From positions 1 through 64,000 of the forward strand of contig NZ_SMMI01000012.1 in assembly GCF_009733535.1 (NCBI RefSeq): a stretch of 64,000 bases of DNA, in the 5' to 3' direction. The translations under genes were made by a program, and so were the position numbers. Under the pieces are notes generated by a model, which was not told the origin of the DNA, made no database searches, and saw only the letters and a program-made list of their open reading frames with translations. Shown piece after piece: positions 51,163-59,703 of this stretch (positions are counted from its first letter, which is position 1; each line of letters begins with the position of its first letter). The stretch is from Sphingobacterium endophyticum (GTDB lineage: Bacteria > Bacteroidota > Bacteroidia > Sphingobacteriales > Sphingobacteriaceae).

Positions 51163-52080
51163 GTGAAGAGACTGAGTGAATATTTTAAGTTAACCCAAAA
51201 GGAGCAAAGAGGAGTACTCGTTTTGATCTGTGTATTGCTGTTATTAATCCTTTCAAATATTATTCTTCCAATTTTCTATCCAAAACATGCCATATCGTAT
51301 CAGCTTAAAGATTATGATATTGTACTGGACTCTATTGAACATTCTTTAACCTACCAGGAATTCGATCCGCCGCAGGAAATTAAGGACAGGAAATTATTTC
51401 CTTTTAATCCCAATACTTTAGTGAAGTCAGGATGGATAAAACTGGGTCTTAGCGAAAAGCAAATTCAAACTATTATCAACTATCGCAATAAAGGTGGTAA
51501 ATTTTATAAAAAATCAGATATCAGGAAGCTGTATTCCTTATCGGAAAAGGAGGCCAATGAACTAATACCCTATGTTGATTTACCAGAAGAGGTAAATGCT
51601 ACTGCTTCAATTTTAAAGAATCCTAAAGAATTCAAAAAGACAGATTCTATTTCTAAGTCAATCTACAAAGTCAAAAGTCCTAAGATTTTTGAAGTTAATG
51701 CGGCAGATACTCTAGATTTTATGCAACTGAAGGGTATAGGTCCAGTATTGGCCAGACGGATAATTAAGTATAGAGATGTATTAGGTGGTTTTATATCCTT
51801 AGAACAAATTAAGGATGTTTATGGTTTAACCATTGCGACCTATGAGGAAATGTTGCCATGGTTGGAAGTCGATGCTACGAAGGTTAGGAAATTGGCAATA
51901 AACAGCATTACAGCAGATGAATTGAGGAAGCATCCCTATTTTAGGGATAGAAATGTTTGGGGAATAATTCGGTATCGGGAACAACATGGAGCCTTTAAAG
52001 GAATCTCGGATTTGGGAAAGATTCATTCTTTGGATGAGGATTTTTTGCGTAAAATTGAATTTTATTTGGATTTTAAATAA
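51163..52080 (+). CDS. Helix-hairpin-helix DNA-binding membrane protein (ComEA-like)
   Basis: A membrane anchor (GVLVLICVLLLLILSNIILP) is followed by three helix-hairpin-helix repeats: FPFNPNTLVKSGWIKLGLSE…, FEVNAADTLDFMQLKGIGPV…LARRIIKYRD and LAINSITADELRKHPYFRDR…. The second has the clearest GIGPVLARRI motif. This matches periplasmic ComEA-type proteins that bind incoming DNA, though Bacteroidota members are larger. I prefer the GTG at 51163 (305 residues, VKRLSEYFKLTQKEQRG). An ATG at 51088 would overlap the divergent deacetylase start by 6 bp. It is followed 5 bp later by apt. Confidence 0.75.
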   Translation: MKRLSEYFKLTQKEQRGVLVLICVLLLLILSNIILPIFYPKHAISYQLKDYDIVLDSIEHSLTYQEFDPPQEIKDRKLFPFNPNTLVKSGWIKLGLSEKQIQTIINYRNKGGKFYKKSDIRKLYSLSEKEANELIPYVDLPEEVNATASILKNPKEFKKTDSISKSIYKVKSPKIFEVNAADTLDFMQLKGIGPVLARRIIKYRDVLGGFISLEQIKDVYGLTIATYEEMLPWLEVDATKVRKLAINSITADELRKHPYFRDRNVWGIIRYREQHGAFKGISDLGKIHSLDEDFLRKIEFYLDFK

Positions 52081-52085
52081 CATCG

Positions 52086-52616
52086 ATGATTGAAGAACAA
52101 CTGAAAGCTTATATCCGTGATATTCCGGATTTCCCACAACCCGGAATAGTTTTTAAAGACATTACACCATTACTACAACAGCCAGAATTGGTTAAACTAG
52201 CCGTAAAAGAATTTGTTAGAAAATTGGATGGGATCGAGATCGATGTCCTTGCGGGCATTGAAAGTAGGGGTTTTCTTTTTGGGTTTTTATTAGCACAAGA
52301 AATGAACAAACCATTCGTACCAATCCGTAAACAAGGTAAGTTACCATTTCATACCATTTCTGAATCATACAAGCTGGAATATGGTCAAGCCACTATAGAA
52401 ATGCATGAAGATGCCATTCAAGAAGGCACAAAAGTCTTGATGCATGATGATTTATTAGCAACTGGAGGGACTGTTGTTGCGGCGAGTAAGTTGGTGGAAA
52501 AACTAGGTGGGGTCATTTCGGGTTATAGTTTTGTGATCAGTTTAGATTTTTTACAAAGTTCCGGAAGGTTAACAAGATTTAGTGAAAATATATGTTCTTT
52601 AGTTCATTACGATTAA
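52086..52616 (+). CDS. apt: Adenine phosphoribosyltransferase
   Basis: This 176-residue enzyme makes AMP from adenine and PRPP (purine salvage, cytoplasm). Motifs are IPDFPQPGIVFKDITPLL at the N-terminus, AGIESRGFLFG and the PRPP loop VLMHDDLLATGGTVVAA. Length is usual. It starts 5 bp after the HHH gene. Confidence 0.97.
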   Translation: MIEEQLKAYIRDIPDFPQPGIVFKDITPLLQQPELVKLAVKEFVRKLDGIEIDVLAGIESRGFLFGFLLAQEMNKPFVPIRKQGKLPFHTISESYKLEYGQATIEMHEDAIQEGTKVLMHDDLLATGGTVVAASKLVEKLGGVISGYSFVISLDFLQSSGRLTRFSENICSLVHYD

Positions 52617-52634
52617 TTTAAAATAATATAAAAT

Positions 52635-53417
52635 ATGGAGTGGATATCAGATCCAAATATTTGGATTTCATTTTTAACCTTAACTGTCTTAGAGATTGTT
52701 TTAGGGATTGATAATATAGTTTTTATTTCAATACAGAGTGCGAAGCTACCGATTGAACAGCAGAAGAAGGCTAGGCAATTAGGGCTTATTTTGGCCTTAG
52801 TGATGCGTGTTGGGTTGTTGTTTTCCATTAAATGGATTATGGGGCTTACAGCACCTTTTATTAATCTGGCAGATACAATAGGAGTGGACCATCCTGAATG
52901 GAGCAGATACCTTCAGTTGTCGGGACGTGACTTAATTCTTTTTATCGGAGGTTTATTTTTGATTTATAAATCAACTACTGAAATACACCATAAAGTGGAA
53001 GGTCATACAGAATCGGCAAAAAGTAGAAATAAACCGGTGACATTTATGAGTGTGATTATTCAAATTATCATCTTAGATTTAGTTTTTTCACTAGATTCGG
53101 TAATTACCGCGGTAGGAATGGTAGATAGCATTGGCGTTATGATAGCAGCAGTCATTGTAGCGGTTGTGATCATGTTAATCTCTGCAGAAGGTATTTCAAG
53201 GTTTGTGAATGATTATCCATCTGTTAAGATGCTTGCTTTGGCATTTTTACTGTTAATCGGGGTTTCATTAACTGCAGAAGCTTTCGACCAGCATATTCCT
53301 AAAGGATATATCTATTTTGCGATGGCATTCTCAGTTTTAGTGGAGTTTTTGAATATACGTTCTGAGAAAAAAGCCCTGATACAGTTAGAACAAGAAAAAC
53401 AAAAAGAGACTAAATAA
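52635..53417 (+). CDS. TerC-family integral membrane protein
   Basis: This 260-residue protein has seven to eight membrane helices. The family signatures are ISFLTLTVLEIVLGIDNIVF with conserved acidic residues, and IIILDLVFSLDSVITAVGM. TerC proteins are linked to metal-ion (manganese) export and, in some species, tellurite resistance; the exact role here is unknown. It starts 18 bp after apt and is followed by a strong terminator. Confidence 0.93.
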   Translation: MEWISDPNIWISFLTLTVLEIVLGIDNIVFISIQSAKLPIEQQKKARQLGLILALVMRVGLLFSIKWIMGLTAPFINLADTIGVDHPEWSRYLQLSGRDLILFIGGLFLIYKSTTEIHHKVEGHTESAKSRNKPVTFMSVIIQIIILDLVFSLDSVITAVGMVDSIGVMIAAVIVAVVIMLISAEGISRFVNDYPSVKMLALAFLLLIGVSLTAEAFDQHIPKGYIYFAMAFSVLVEFLNIRSEKKALIQLEQEKQKETK

Positions 53418-53449
53418 TGTTATTTTAAATAACGACGCTTATTAAAAAT

Positions 53450-53482
53450 AAAAAGCTCGATTCAGAAATGATCGAGCTTTTT
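53450..53482. terminator. Strong bidirectional terminator
   Basis: A 12-bp stem pairs AAAAAGCTCGAT (53450-53461) with ATCGAGCTTTTT (53471-53482), with a 9-nt loop, between the convergent TerC and lipoprotein genes. T-runs serve both strands. Confidence 0.9.
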
Positions 53483-53499
53483 GCATTTATAAGAATTTC

Positions 53500-54063
53500 T
53501 TAAAATTCCCCTTGAACTTTATAATAGTTGTCGCCCATGACCTTGACTTGTTGATTCTTTTCAACGAGATAGAATTTATTCTTCTCATAGACCAAGAATT
53601 CGGAAGTTTTATATAAAGTATTTCTAACTTCCTTTTCTACAGAAATCATTTCTGGTTGTCCTGAATTATCCAATTTTATTCGGACACATGAAAGATCCAG
53701 ATCAGGGTTACTGAAACTATATTGAATAACAGAATCTGCAGAATCAACTTTTACATACCCAGCATAAGCAGGCTTATTTAAGTCAATAGCATAAAAACTG
53801 GACAGTTCAACATTCCAATCCTTAATTTTTAAATTCTTGGTTTCTTCCGAATCATCCTTTTTAACTGTTTTGTTCACAGATGGATTAGAGGCAGTTAGGG
53901 AATCAATTTCTTTTTGAAAGAAGCCAGGGATATCAAAAAAATGTTCCTGATTGGCTATTTCTTTCCTTTGATTATTAGGGTTTGAACAACCATATAAAGC
54001 AGCAGTAATAAATATTACTGCTACTAAAGTATTTTTATGTTTCTTATTAATATGCAAGGACAT
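53500..54063 (-). CDS. Lipoprotein of unknown function
   Basis: This 187-residue protein has a lipoprotein signal (TLVAVIFITAALYGCSNPNN, lipobox Cys26), a Lys/Glu/Ser-rich linker and a small beta-rich domain (FYAIDLNKPAYAGYVKVDSA …). No family is recognised. It overlaps the end of gpmI by 17 bp on the same strand, so it is co-transcribed with it. Confidence 0.7.
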   Translation of the reverse strand: MSLHINKKHKNTLVAVIFITAALYGCSNPNNQRKEIANQEHFFDIPGFFQKEIDSLTASNPSVNKTVKKDDSEETKNLKIKDWNVELSSFYAIDLNKPAYAGYVKVDSADSVIQYSFSNPDLDLSCVRIKLDNSGQPEMISVEKEVRNTLYKTSEFLVYEKNKFYLVEKNQQVKVMGDNYYKVQGEF

Positions 54064-55582
54064 TACCGGTCATTTCTGAAGGGATAGGAAGGTTTAACAA
54101 CTGTAAAACAGTAGGAGCAACATCTCCTAATTTCCCATCCTTAATGTTTTTATACTGACTATCGATTAATACACATGGTACCAGATTCGTCGTATGTGCA
54201 GTATTAACACTTCCATCCTCATTAATCATAAATTCTGAATTACCATGATCGGCAAGAATAATAAATGAATATCCATTATTAATTCCAGTCTCAACTACTC
54301 GTTTTGTACAATTGTCAACTGTCTCAACGGCTTTAACAACTGCATCGAAAACACCAGTATGACCCACCATATCCGGATTAGCAAAGTTTAGACAAATAAA
54401 ATCTGGTGCATTTTCAATCATATCCTTACAGATAGAGTCTGCAATAATATTTGCACTCATTTCTGGTTGAAGATCATAAGTAGCAACTTTTGGAGAAGGG
54501 ATCAATAATCTTCTTTCACCTTCAAATTGATCTTCCCGACCTCCGGAGAAAAAGAAGGTAACGTGCGGATACTTTTCCGTTTCTGCAATTCTTACTTGAG
54601 TTTTATGTTGCAAAGAAAGAGTTTCCCCCAAAGTTTGGGTTAGATTATCTTTGTGGAATATGACTTTAACTCTTTTGAATGTATCGTCATAAGAAGTCAT
54701 GGTGATATAATACAAATTTAAAGGGTGCATATTATATTCAGGGAAATCCTTTTGCGTTAAAGCTTCGGTAATTTCGCGACCACGGTCTGTACGGAAGTTA
54801 TAGCAAATCACAACATCCTCGTTTCTAATGATTGCTTTTGGTAATCCTTGCTCATCCACCATGACGATTGGTTTGAGGAATTCATCGGTTACACCTTGGC
54901 TATATGATTGTTGTATAGATTCAGCTAAGTTATAAGAAGGTATTCCTATACCTTTTGTTAGTAGGTCATAAGCTTCTTTAACACGTTCCCAACGATTATC
55001 TCGGTCCATTGCATAATAACGTCCAATAGCAGAAGCAAGAGTACCAACAGAATTTTTAAGGAATGAGGTTAAATCATTTACATATCCTACGCCACCATTG
55101 GGGTCAGTATCGCGACCATCCATGAAAGCATGAATGAAAACTTGATCATTGCCTAGTTTAGCATCTTTGGCAGCATCACACAAAGCTTTTAGATGTTCGA
55201 TATGGGCATGCACACCACCATCAGACAACAATCCTATAAAGTGTACATATTTATTGTTTGCTTTCGCAAAATCAAAAGCAGCTTGAATGGTAGGGTCAGT
55301 TTTAAATACACCTTCTTGAGCCGCTTTATTGATACGTCCCAATTCTTGGTAGACAACACGACCAGCCCCTAGATTCATGTGGCCAACTTCCGAGTTGCCC
55401 ATTTGTCCAGCAGGTAAACCTACAGCTTCACCAGATGCTTCAAGTTTTGAGTTAGGGTAGGTTGCAAGCAAATAGTCTAAAAAGGGGGTATTGGCAGCTA
55501 TTACAGCGTTAGAATTATCATTTTTTCCGTAGCCTAAACCATCCAGGATTAGTAATGCTACTTTTTTATTTTCAGAACTCAT
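54047..55582 (-). CDS. gpmI: 2,3-bisphosphoglycerate-independent phosphoglycerate mutase
   Basis: From the ATG at 55580-55582 the protein has 511 residues, the usual length. Motifs are KVALLILDGLGYG (first metal Asp), GQMGNSEVGHMNLGAGR with the phosphorylated Ser, GVHAHIEH, AFMDGRDTDP, CLNFANPDMVGHTG and ILADHGNSE with metal ligands. It interconverts 3- and 2-phosphoglycerate in glycolysis and needs manganese. Earlier in-frame starts add an unrelated N-terminus. The lipoprotein gene overlaps its 3' end. Confidence 0.97.
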   Translation of the reverse strand: MSSENKKVALLILDGLGYGKNDNSNAVIAANTPFLDYLLATYPNSKLEASGEAVGLPAGQMGNSEVGHMNLGAGRVVYQELGRINKAAQEGVFKTDPTIQAAFDFAKANNKYVHFIGLLSDGGVHAHIEHLKALCDAAKDAKLGNDQVFIHAFMDGRDTDPNGGVGYVNDLTSFLKNSVGTLASAIGRYYAMDRDNRWERVKEAYDLLTKGIGIPSYNLAESIQQSYSQGVTDEFLKPIVMVDEQGLPKAIIRNEDVVICYNFRTDRGREITEALTQKDFPEYNMHPLNLYYITMTSYDDTFKRVKVIFHKDNLTQTLGETLSLQHKTQVRIAETEKYPHVTFFFSGGREDQFEGERRLLIPSPKVATYDLQPEMSANIIADSICKDMIENAPDFICLNFANPDMVGHTGVFDAVVKAVETVDNCTKRVVETGINNGYSFIILADHGNSEFMINEDGSVNTAHTTNLVPCVLIDSQYKNIKDGKLGDVAPTVLQLLNLPIPSEMTGNVLAY

Positions 55583-55775
55583 TACACAAATATACTTATA
55601 ATCCTTAAAAAATGATAAAATCGGCCCTATGATAAATTGTGTACGCAACAATTCCGATAGGTAGAAAAAATAAACATGATTGGCATAATTTTCGCTGATT
55701 GTAGTTCAGAAAAATGAATTTCATGTTTAGTTGTCCTATTTAATGGAAAATGTCAACTAAATAGACAGGTCAATT

Positions 55776-56189
55776 ATGTTAAACGTAATAAATGGTTTAG
55801 GAAGAAAGTTAAGGCATATTGCATTTGCAATGTTGCTTCTGCCATGTATTACCTTGACGAGTTTTCAAACAGATGTTGCATTAGAGTTACTTGGAGCATT
55901 GAAATCAAATAATGCTAAGAATGTTGCCAATTTATTTGGTCAGAATATATCCTTATCGATCAAGAATGATTCGGGCTATTATTCCAAGTTTCAAGCCGAG
56001 GTTATGTTGAGTGATTTTTTCAGGACTTCAAAAACCACAGAAGTCAAACAAGTTCAGCGCACTAACAGTTCAAATAATAGCTTTTATATAGTCTACCAGA
56101 TTAAGACTGGTCAGGGATCATATAGGGTCTTTGTAAAGTTTAATCAGTCGGGCGGGGAAGCCCAAATCAATGAGCTGAGAATAGAATAA
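55776..56189 (+). CDS. DUF4783 protein
   Basis: This 137-residue protein has a hydrophobic N-terminal segment (IAFAMLLLPCITLTSFQTD), then a NTF2/SnoaL-like fold typical of DUF4783. Helices are followed by AEVMLSDFFRTSKTTEVKQV and a final pair of beta strands (FYIVYQIKTGQGSYRVFVKF). It is exported or membrane anchored. Bacteroidota usually carry it directly upstream of nadC, as here (73 bp). Its function is unknown. Confidence 0.8.
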   Translation: MLNVINGLGRKLRHIAFAMLLLPCITLTSFQTDVALELLGALKSNNAKNVANLFGQNISLSIKNDSGYYSKFQAEVMLSDFFRTSKTTEVKQVQRTNSSNNSFYIVYQIKTGQGSYRVFVKFNQSGGEAQINELRIE

Positions 56190-56262
56190 ACTTCAATATT
56201 TCGTATTTAAGTTTCCATATAAATATATTTTTATTCATCTTCGCTTAATTTTAATTTGCTAA

Positions 56263-57120
56263 ATGGAGAGAGAATTCAAAGATAAGCTAGTACATTTTGT
56301 TCAGGAAGCCCTTGAGGAAGATGTAAAAGAAGGGGATCACACCTCATTATCTACGATAAAAGAAGAACAATTAGGAGAGGCTCAATTATTGGTGAAAGAG
56401 GACGGTATTTTAGCAGGCGTAGAGGTTGCTAAGGAAATCTTCACACAAATAGACTCTGAATTAGCATTTGAATTGCTTATTTCAGATGGTACGGCTGTAA
56501 AATACGGCGATATAGCCTTTCGAGTAAGAGGCAAGATCCATACAATTTTAAAAGGGGAGCGTTTAGTTCTCAATATTATGCAACGCATGTCAGCGATTGC
56601 TACTCAAACCGCTCAATATGTTAAAGCCATTTCAGGAACTAAAGCCAAGGTTTTAGATACCCGAAAAACTACGCCTTTATTGCGTTTCTTAGAGAAGAAG
56701 GCTGTTGAGATTGGAGGAGGAGTTAATCATCGTTTTGGTTTGTATGATATGATCCTGATTAAGGATAATCATGTTGACTATGCTGGTGGAATTTCATCCG
56801 CTGTAAATGCAGCATTTGCATATAAAAAGGAAAAGCAGTTAGATATTGCGATAGAGGTTGAGGTGAGGAACTTTGATGAGTTAAGAGAAGTGTTAAGCCT
56901 TGAGGCAGTTGATCGCGTGATGTTTGATAATTTTACTCCAGCCCAGGTTCAAGAGGCAGTCGATTTAGTAGGAGGAAGATTAGTAACGGAAGCGTCAGGA
57001 GGAATCACATTAAAAACTATAGCAGACTATGCCAATGCAGGGGTAGATTATATTTCTGTTGGTGCATTAACGCATTCGGTTAAAAGTCTGGATTTAAGCT
57101 TGAAAGCAAAACTTATTTAG
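56263..57120 (+). CDS. nadC: Nicotinate-nucleotide diphosphorylase (carboxylating)
   Basis: This 285-residue enzyme converts quinolinate and PRPP to nicotinate mononucleotide in NAD synthesis. Motifs are EALEEDVKEGDHTSLSTI, LVLNIMQRMSAIATQTAQYV, LDTRKTTPLLRFLEKKAVEI, GGGVNHRFGLYDMILIKDNH and EASGGITLKTI. Length is usual. It is followed by plsY after 13 bp. Confidence 0.97.
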   Translation: MEREFKDKLVHFVQEALEEDVKEGDHTSLSTIKEEQLGEAQLLVKEDGILAGVEVAKEIFTQIDSELAFELLISDGTAVKYGDIAFRVRGKIHTILKGERLVLNIMQRMSAIATQTAQYVKAISGTKAKVLDTRKTTPLLRFLEKKAVEIGGGVNHRFGLYDMILIKDNHVDYAGGISSAVNAAFAYKKEKQLDIAIEVEVRNFDELREVLSLEAVDRVMFDNFTPAQVQEAVDLVGGRLVTEASGGITLKTIADYANAGVDYISVGALTHSVKSLDLSLKAKLI

Positions 57121-57133
57121 TAAATTGCTGTAG

Positions 57134-57784
57134 ATGATATCAATATACCTAGTAGGAATAGTCATATTAGCATATCTTTTCGGTTCAATACCTACAGCCG
57201 TATGGTTTGGGCAGGCATTTTATGGGGTTGATGTTCGTGAATATGGGAGCGGAAATGCAGGTGCGACCAATACCTTTCGTGTTTTAGGGAAAAAAGCAGG
57301 TGCCATCGTGATGTTTGTTGATATTTTGAAGGGATGGACAGCGACCAATTTGCCATATTTATTAGATAGTTCTTTAGTTGGGAATCAAGATGGACCTCAG
57401 TTTGTCAATATACAATTAGCATTGGGAGTTATCGCGGTATTAGGACATTTATTTCCAATCTTTGCAGGTTTTCGTGGTGGAAAAGGAGTTGCTACCCTAT
57501 TTGGAATGGTGCTGGCAATCCACTGGCCTGCAGCCTTGGTCTGTGTCTCGGTCTTCCTTTTTATATTGCTAGTCACCCACTATGTATCGTTAAGTTCTAT
57601 TATGGCGGGCTTTGCTTTTCCATTTTCTGTTGCCTTTATATTTAAAACTACAGTTCCTTCCATTCTCTTGTACGGAATTGCTATATGTGCTTTAATTTTG
57701 GTTACCCACCAAAAAAATATCGAGAGACTACTCAAGGGAAAAGAATCCAAGATATATTTATTCAAGAAAAAACCGAAGGATTAA
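57134..57784 (+). CDS. plsY: Glycerol-3-phosphate acyltransferase
   Basis: This 216-residue membrane enzyme transfers an acyl group from acyl-phosphate to glycerol 3-phosphate, the first step of phospholipid synthesis. Motifs are YLFGSIPTAVWFGQAFYGVD, REYGSGNAGATNTFRVLGKK (substrate site), GHLFPIFAGFRGGKGVATLF and a basic C-terminus. Five membrane helices are visible. It lies in the nadC run. Confidence 0.97.
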   Translation: MISIYLVGIVILAYLFGSIPTAVWFGQAFYGVDVREYGSGNAGATNTFRVLGKKAGAIVMFVDILKGWTATNLPYLLDSSLVGNQDGPQFVNIQLALGVIAVLGHLFPIFAGFRGGKGVATLFGMVLAIHWPAALVCVSVFLFILLVTHYVSLSSIMAGFAFPFSVAFIFKTTVPSILLYGIAICALILVTHQKNIERLLKGKESKIYLFKKKPKD

Positions 57785-57859
57785 ACTTTTGGGTACAAGT
57801 TTTGTTTAATACTTCGAGATAATGTAAAAGTATTAGATAAACTAAATCAAAAAACACTT

Positions 57860-58663
57860 ATGAAACGAATAACTAAATACACTTCCATGTTGCTTTTAGG
57901 GGCAACTTTGGTAGGTTGTGCTACGTCGGCCATCACTGGTCGTAAGTACTTAAAATTAGTAGACTCTCAAACCATAAACAATCAAGCGGCGCTTGCATAT
58001 AAGGACTTTTTAAGTAAGAATTCATCCAAAGTTGAGACTGGCTCAGCTGCTGCTACACAAGTAAAGAGGGTTGGAAACCGTATCGCTGCTGCAACGAATG
58101 AATATTTGAGGCAGATTGGGGCTGCTGATAAGTTCAATTTTAATTGGGAGTTCAACTTAATCGAAAGTGATCAGGTCAATGCTTGGTGTATGCCAGGAGG
58201 AAAGGTTGCGGTCTATACAGGTATCTTGCCAGTAGCAAAGAATGACGCTGGATTAGCTACCGTAATGGGTCATGAGATTGCCCATGCAATTGAGGAACAT
58301 TCGGTGTCACAAGTTTCCAATGCTATGGCTGCTCAATTAGGTGCACAATTGTTAAATGCCGCTGGAACAATCAGCAATAGCAGGTATACAGGTATTTTCA
58401 ATCAAATATATGGTATTGGTTATCAAGTAGGATCATTGAAATTCTCAAGAAATGATGAATTAGCGGCAGATAAAGCTGGTTTGATTCTGATGGCCATGGC
58501 TGGATATAATCCAGAGGAGGCCGTTTCTTTTTGGGAAAGAATGGCACAGGGCAAAAAAGGAAGTACGCCAGAATGGTTAAGTACTCACCCTAGTGATGCT
58601 AGACGTATCAGCCAATTGCAAGCGATGGTTCCAGAAGCTATGAAATACTATAAAAAACAATAA
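57860..58663 (+). CDS. M48-family metallopeptidase lipoprotein
   Basis: This 267-residue protein has a lipoprotein signal (MLLLGATLVGCATSAITGRK), then an M48 domain. MGHEIAHAIEEH is the zinc motif (HEIAH), the third ligand Glu is in NDELAADKAGLIL, and THPSDARRISQL lies near the C-terminus. This is the LoiP/YcaL-like type of outer-membrane quality-control peptidase. It is followed by an intrinsic terminator. Confidence 0.93.
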   Translation: MKRITKYTSMLLLGATLVGCATSAITGRKYLKLVDSQTINNQAALAYKDFLSKNSSKVETGSAAATQVKRVGNRIAAATNEYLRQIGAADKFNFNWEFNLIESDQVNAWCMPGGKVAVYTGILPVAKNDAGLATVMGHEIAHAIEEHSVSQVSNAMAAQLGAQLLNAAGTISNSRYTGIFNQIYGIGYQVGSLKFSRNDELAADKAGLILMAMAGYNPEEAVSFWERMAQGKKGSTPEWLSTHPSDARRISQLQAMVPEAMKYYKKQ

Positions 58664-58703
58664 TAAGGCTTATAAATTACCTTTTCAGGGAAAGAATACA
58701 TGG

Positions 58704-58734
58704 ACCGGTTAGTTTACACTAATCGGTTTTTTTT
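58704..58734 (+). terminator. Intrinsic terminator after the M48 gene
   Basis: ACCGGTTAGT (58704-58713) pairs with ACTAATCGGT (58718-58727) with one G-U pair, followed by TTTTTTTT. Confidence 0.85.
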
Positions 58735-58818
58735 ATGTTTTCAAAAAAAATGAATTTTCGTGTTACATTTTTAAGTTTTTAGATACTAATAGTATAGCTA
58801 ACACAAAACAAATTATAA

Positions 58819-59703
58819 ATGGAACTTAAAATCAGTAATTTAACGAAAACATACAATAATGGGGTGAAAGCCTTAGACCATGTCAATTTGGAGATAGGAC
58901 CGGGCATGTTTGGGTTATTAGGTCCGAATGGTGCTGGGAAATCTTCTTTAATGCGTACCATTGCAACGCTACAAAGCCCCGACGGAGGATCCATTCAATT
59001 TGGTGATATTGATGTGTTAAATGATAAGAATGCTTTAAGACGCATTCTTGGTTACCTCCCCCAAGAATTTGGTGTTTATCCCAATCTATCCGCTGAGGAA
59101 CTGTTAAATTACTTTGCTGACTTAAAGGGTATCGGCAATAAACAAGATCGTAAGAAGATTGTGCAAAACGTTTTGGAAATCACCAATTTATATGATTTTA
59201 GAAATAAAAGTGTTAGTGGTTATTCTGGCGGAATGAAGCAAAGGTTTGGCATAGCTCAAATGTTGTTGAATGATCCAAAATTAATTATTGTCGATGAACC
59301 AACAGCAGGTTTAGATCCAGCAGAACGACACCGATTTTTAAATGTACTTAGGGAGATTGGAGCACAGCATACCGTTATTTTCTCTACGCATATTGTCGAT
59401 GATGTTCGGGAATTGTGTCATGAATTAGCGATTATGAATGGAGGTAAGGTCTTATTCCGTGGAAGTACCCAAGAAGGAACGCAATCATTAGCAGGAAAGA
59501 TTTGGCAAAAGAAGATTGACCGTGCTGATTTTGAAAAGGAAAATGCAATCTATAATATAATTTCTTCCAATTACAATCAGGATAATAGTCTGAATATTCG
59601 GGTCTATCATGAGAATCTTCCGCATGAATCCTTTACTTCAGCTACCCCAATGTTGGAAGATGTTTATTTTGTAACCCTTAAGAGCGACAAGGTAAATGTT
59701 TAG
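58819..59703 (+). CDS. ABC transporter ATP-binding protein
   Basis: This 294-residue ATPase has Walker A GPNGAGKSS near residue 36, the signature SGYSGGMKQRFG near 133, Walker B LIIVDEPTAGLDP near 153 and the switch His in FSTHIVDD. It drives the membrane protein encoded next, whose gene starts 8 bp before its stop. The closest type is the ATPase of exporters with ABC-2 permeases. The C-terminal 70 residues are a family-specific extension. Confidence 0.95.
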   Translation: MELKISNLTKTYNNGVKALDHVNLEIGPGMFGLLGPNGAGKSSLMRTIATLQSPDGGSIQFGDIDVLNDKNALRRILGYLPQEFGVYPNLSAEELLNYFADLKGIGNKQDRKKIVQNVLEITNLYDFRNKSVSGYSGGMKQRFGIAQMLLNDPKLIIVDEPTAGLDPAERHRFLNVLREIGAQHTVIFSTHIVDDVRELCHELAIMNGGKVLFRGSTQEGTQSLAGKIWQKKIDRADFEKENAIYNIISSNYNQDNSLNIRVYHENLPHESFTSATPMLEDVYFVTLKSDKVNV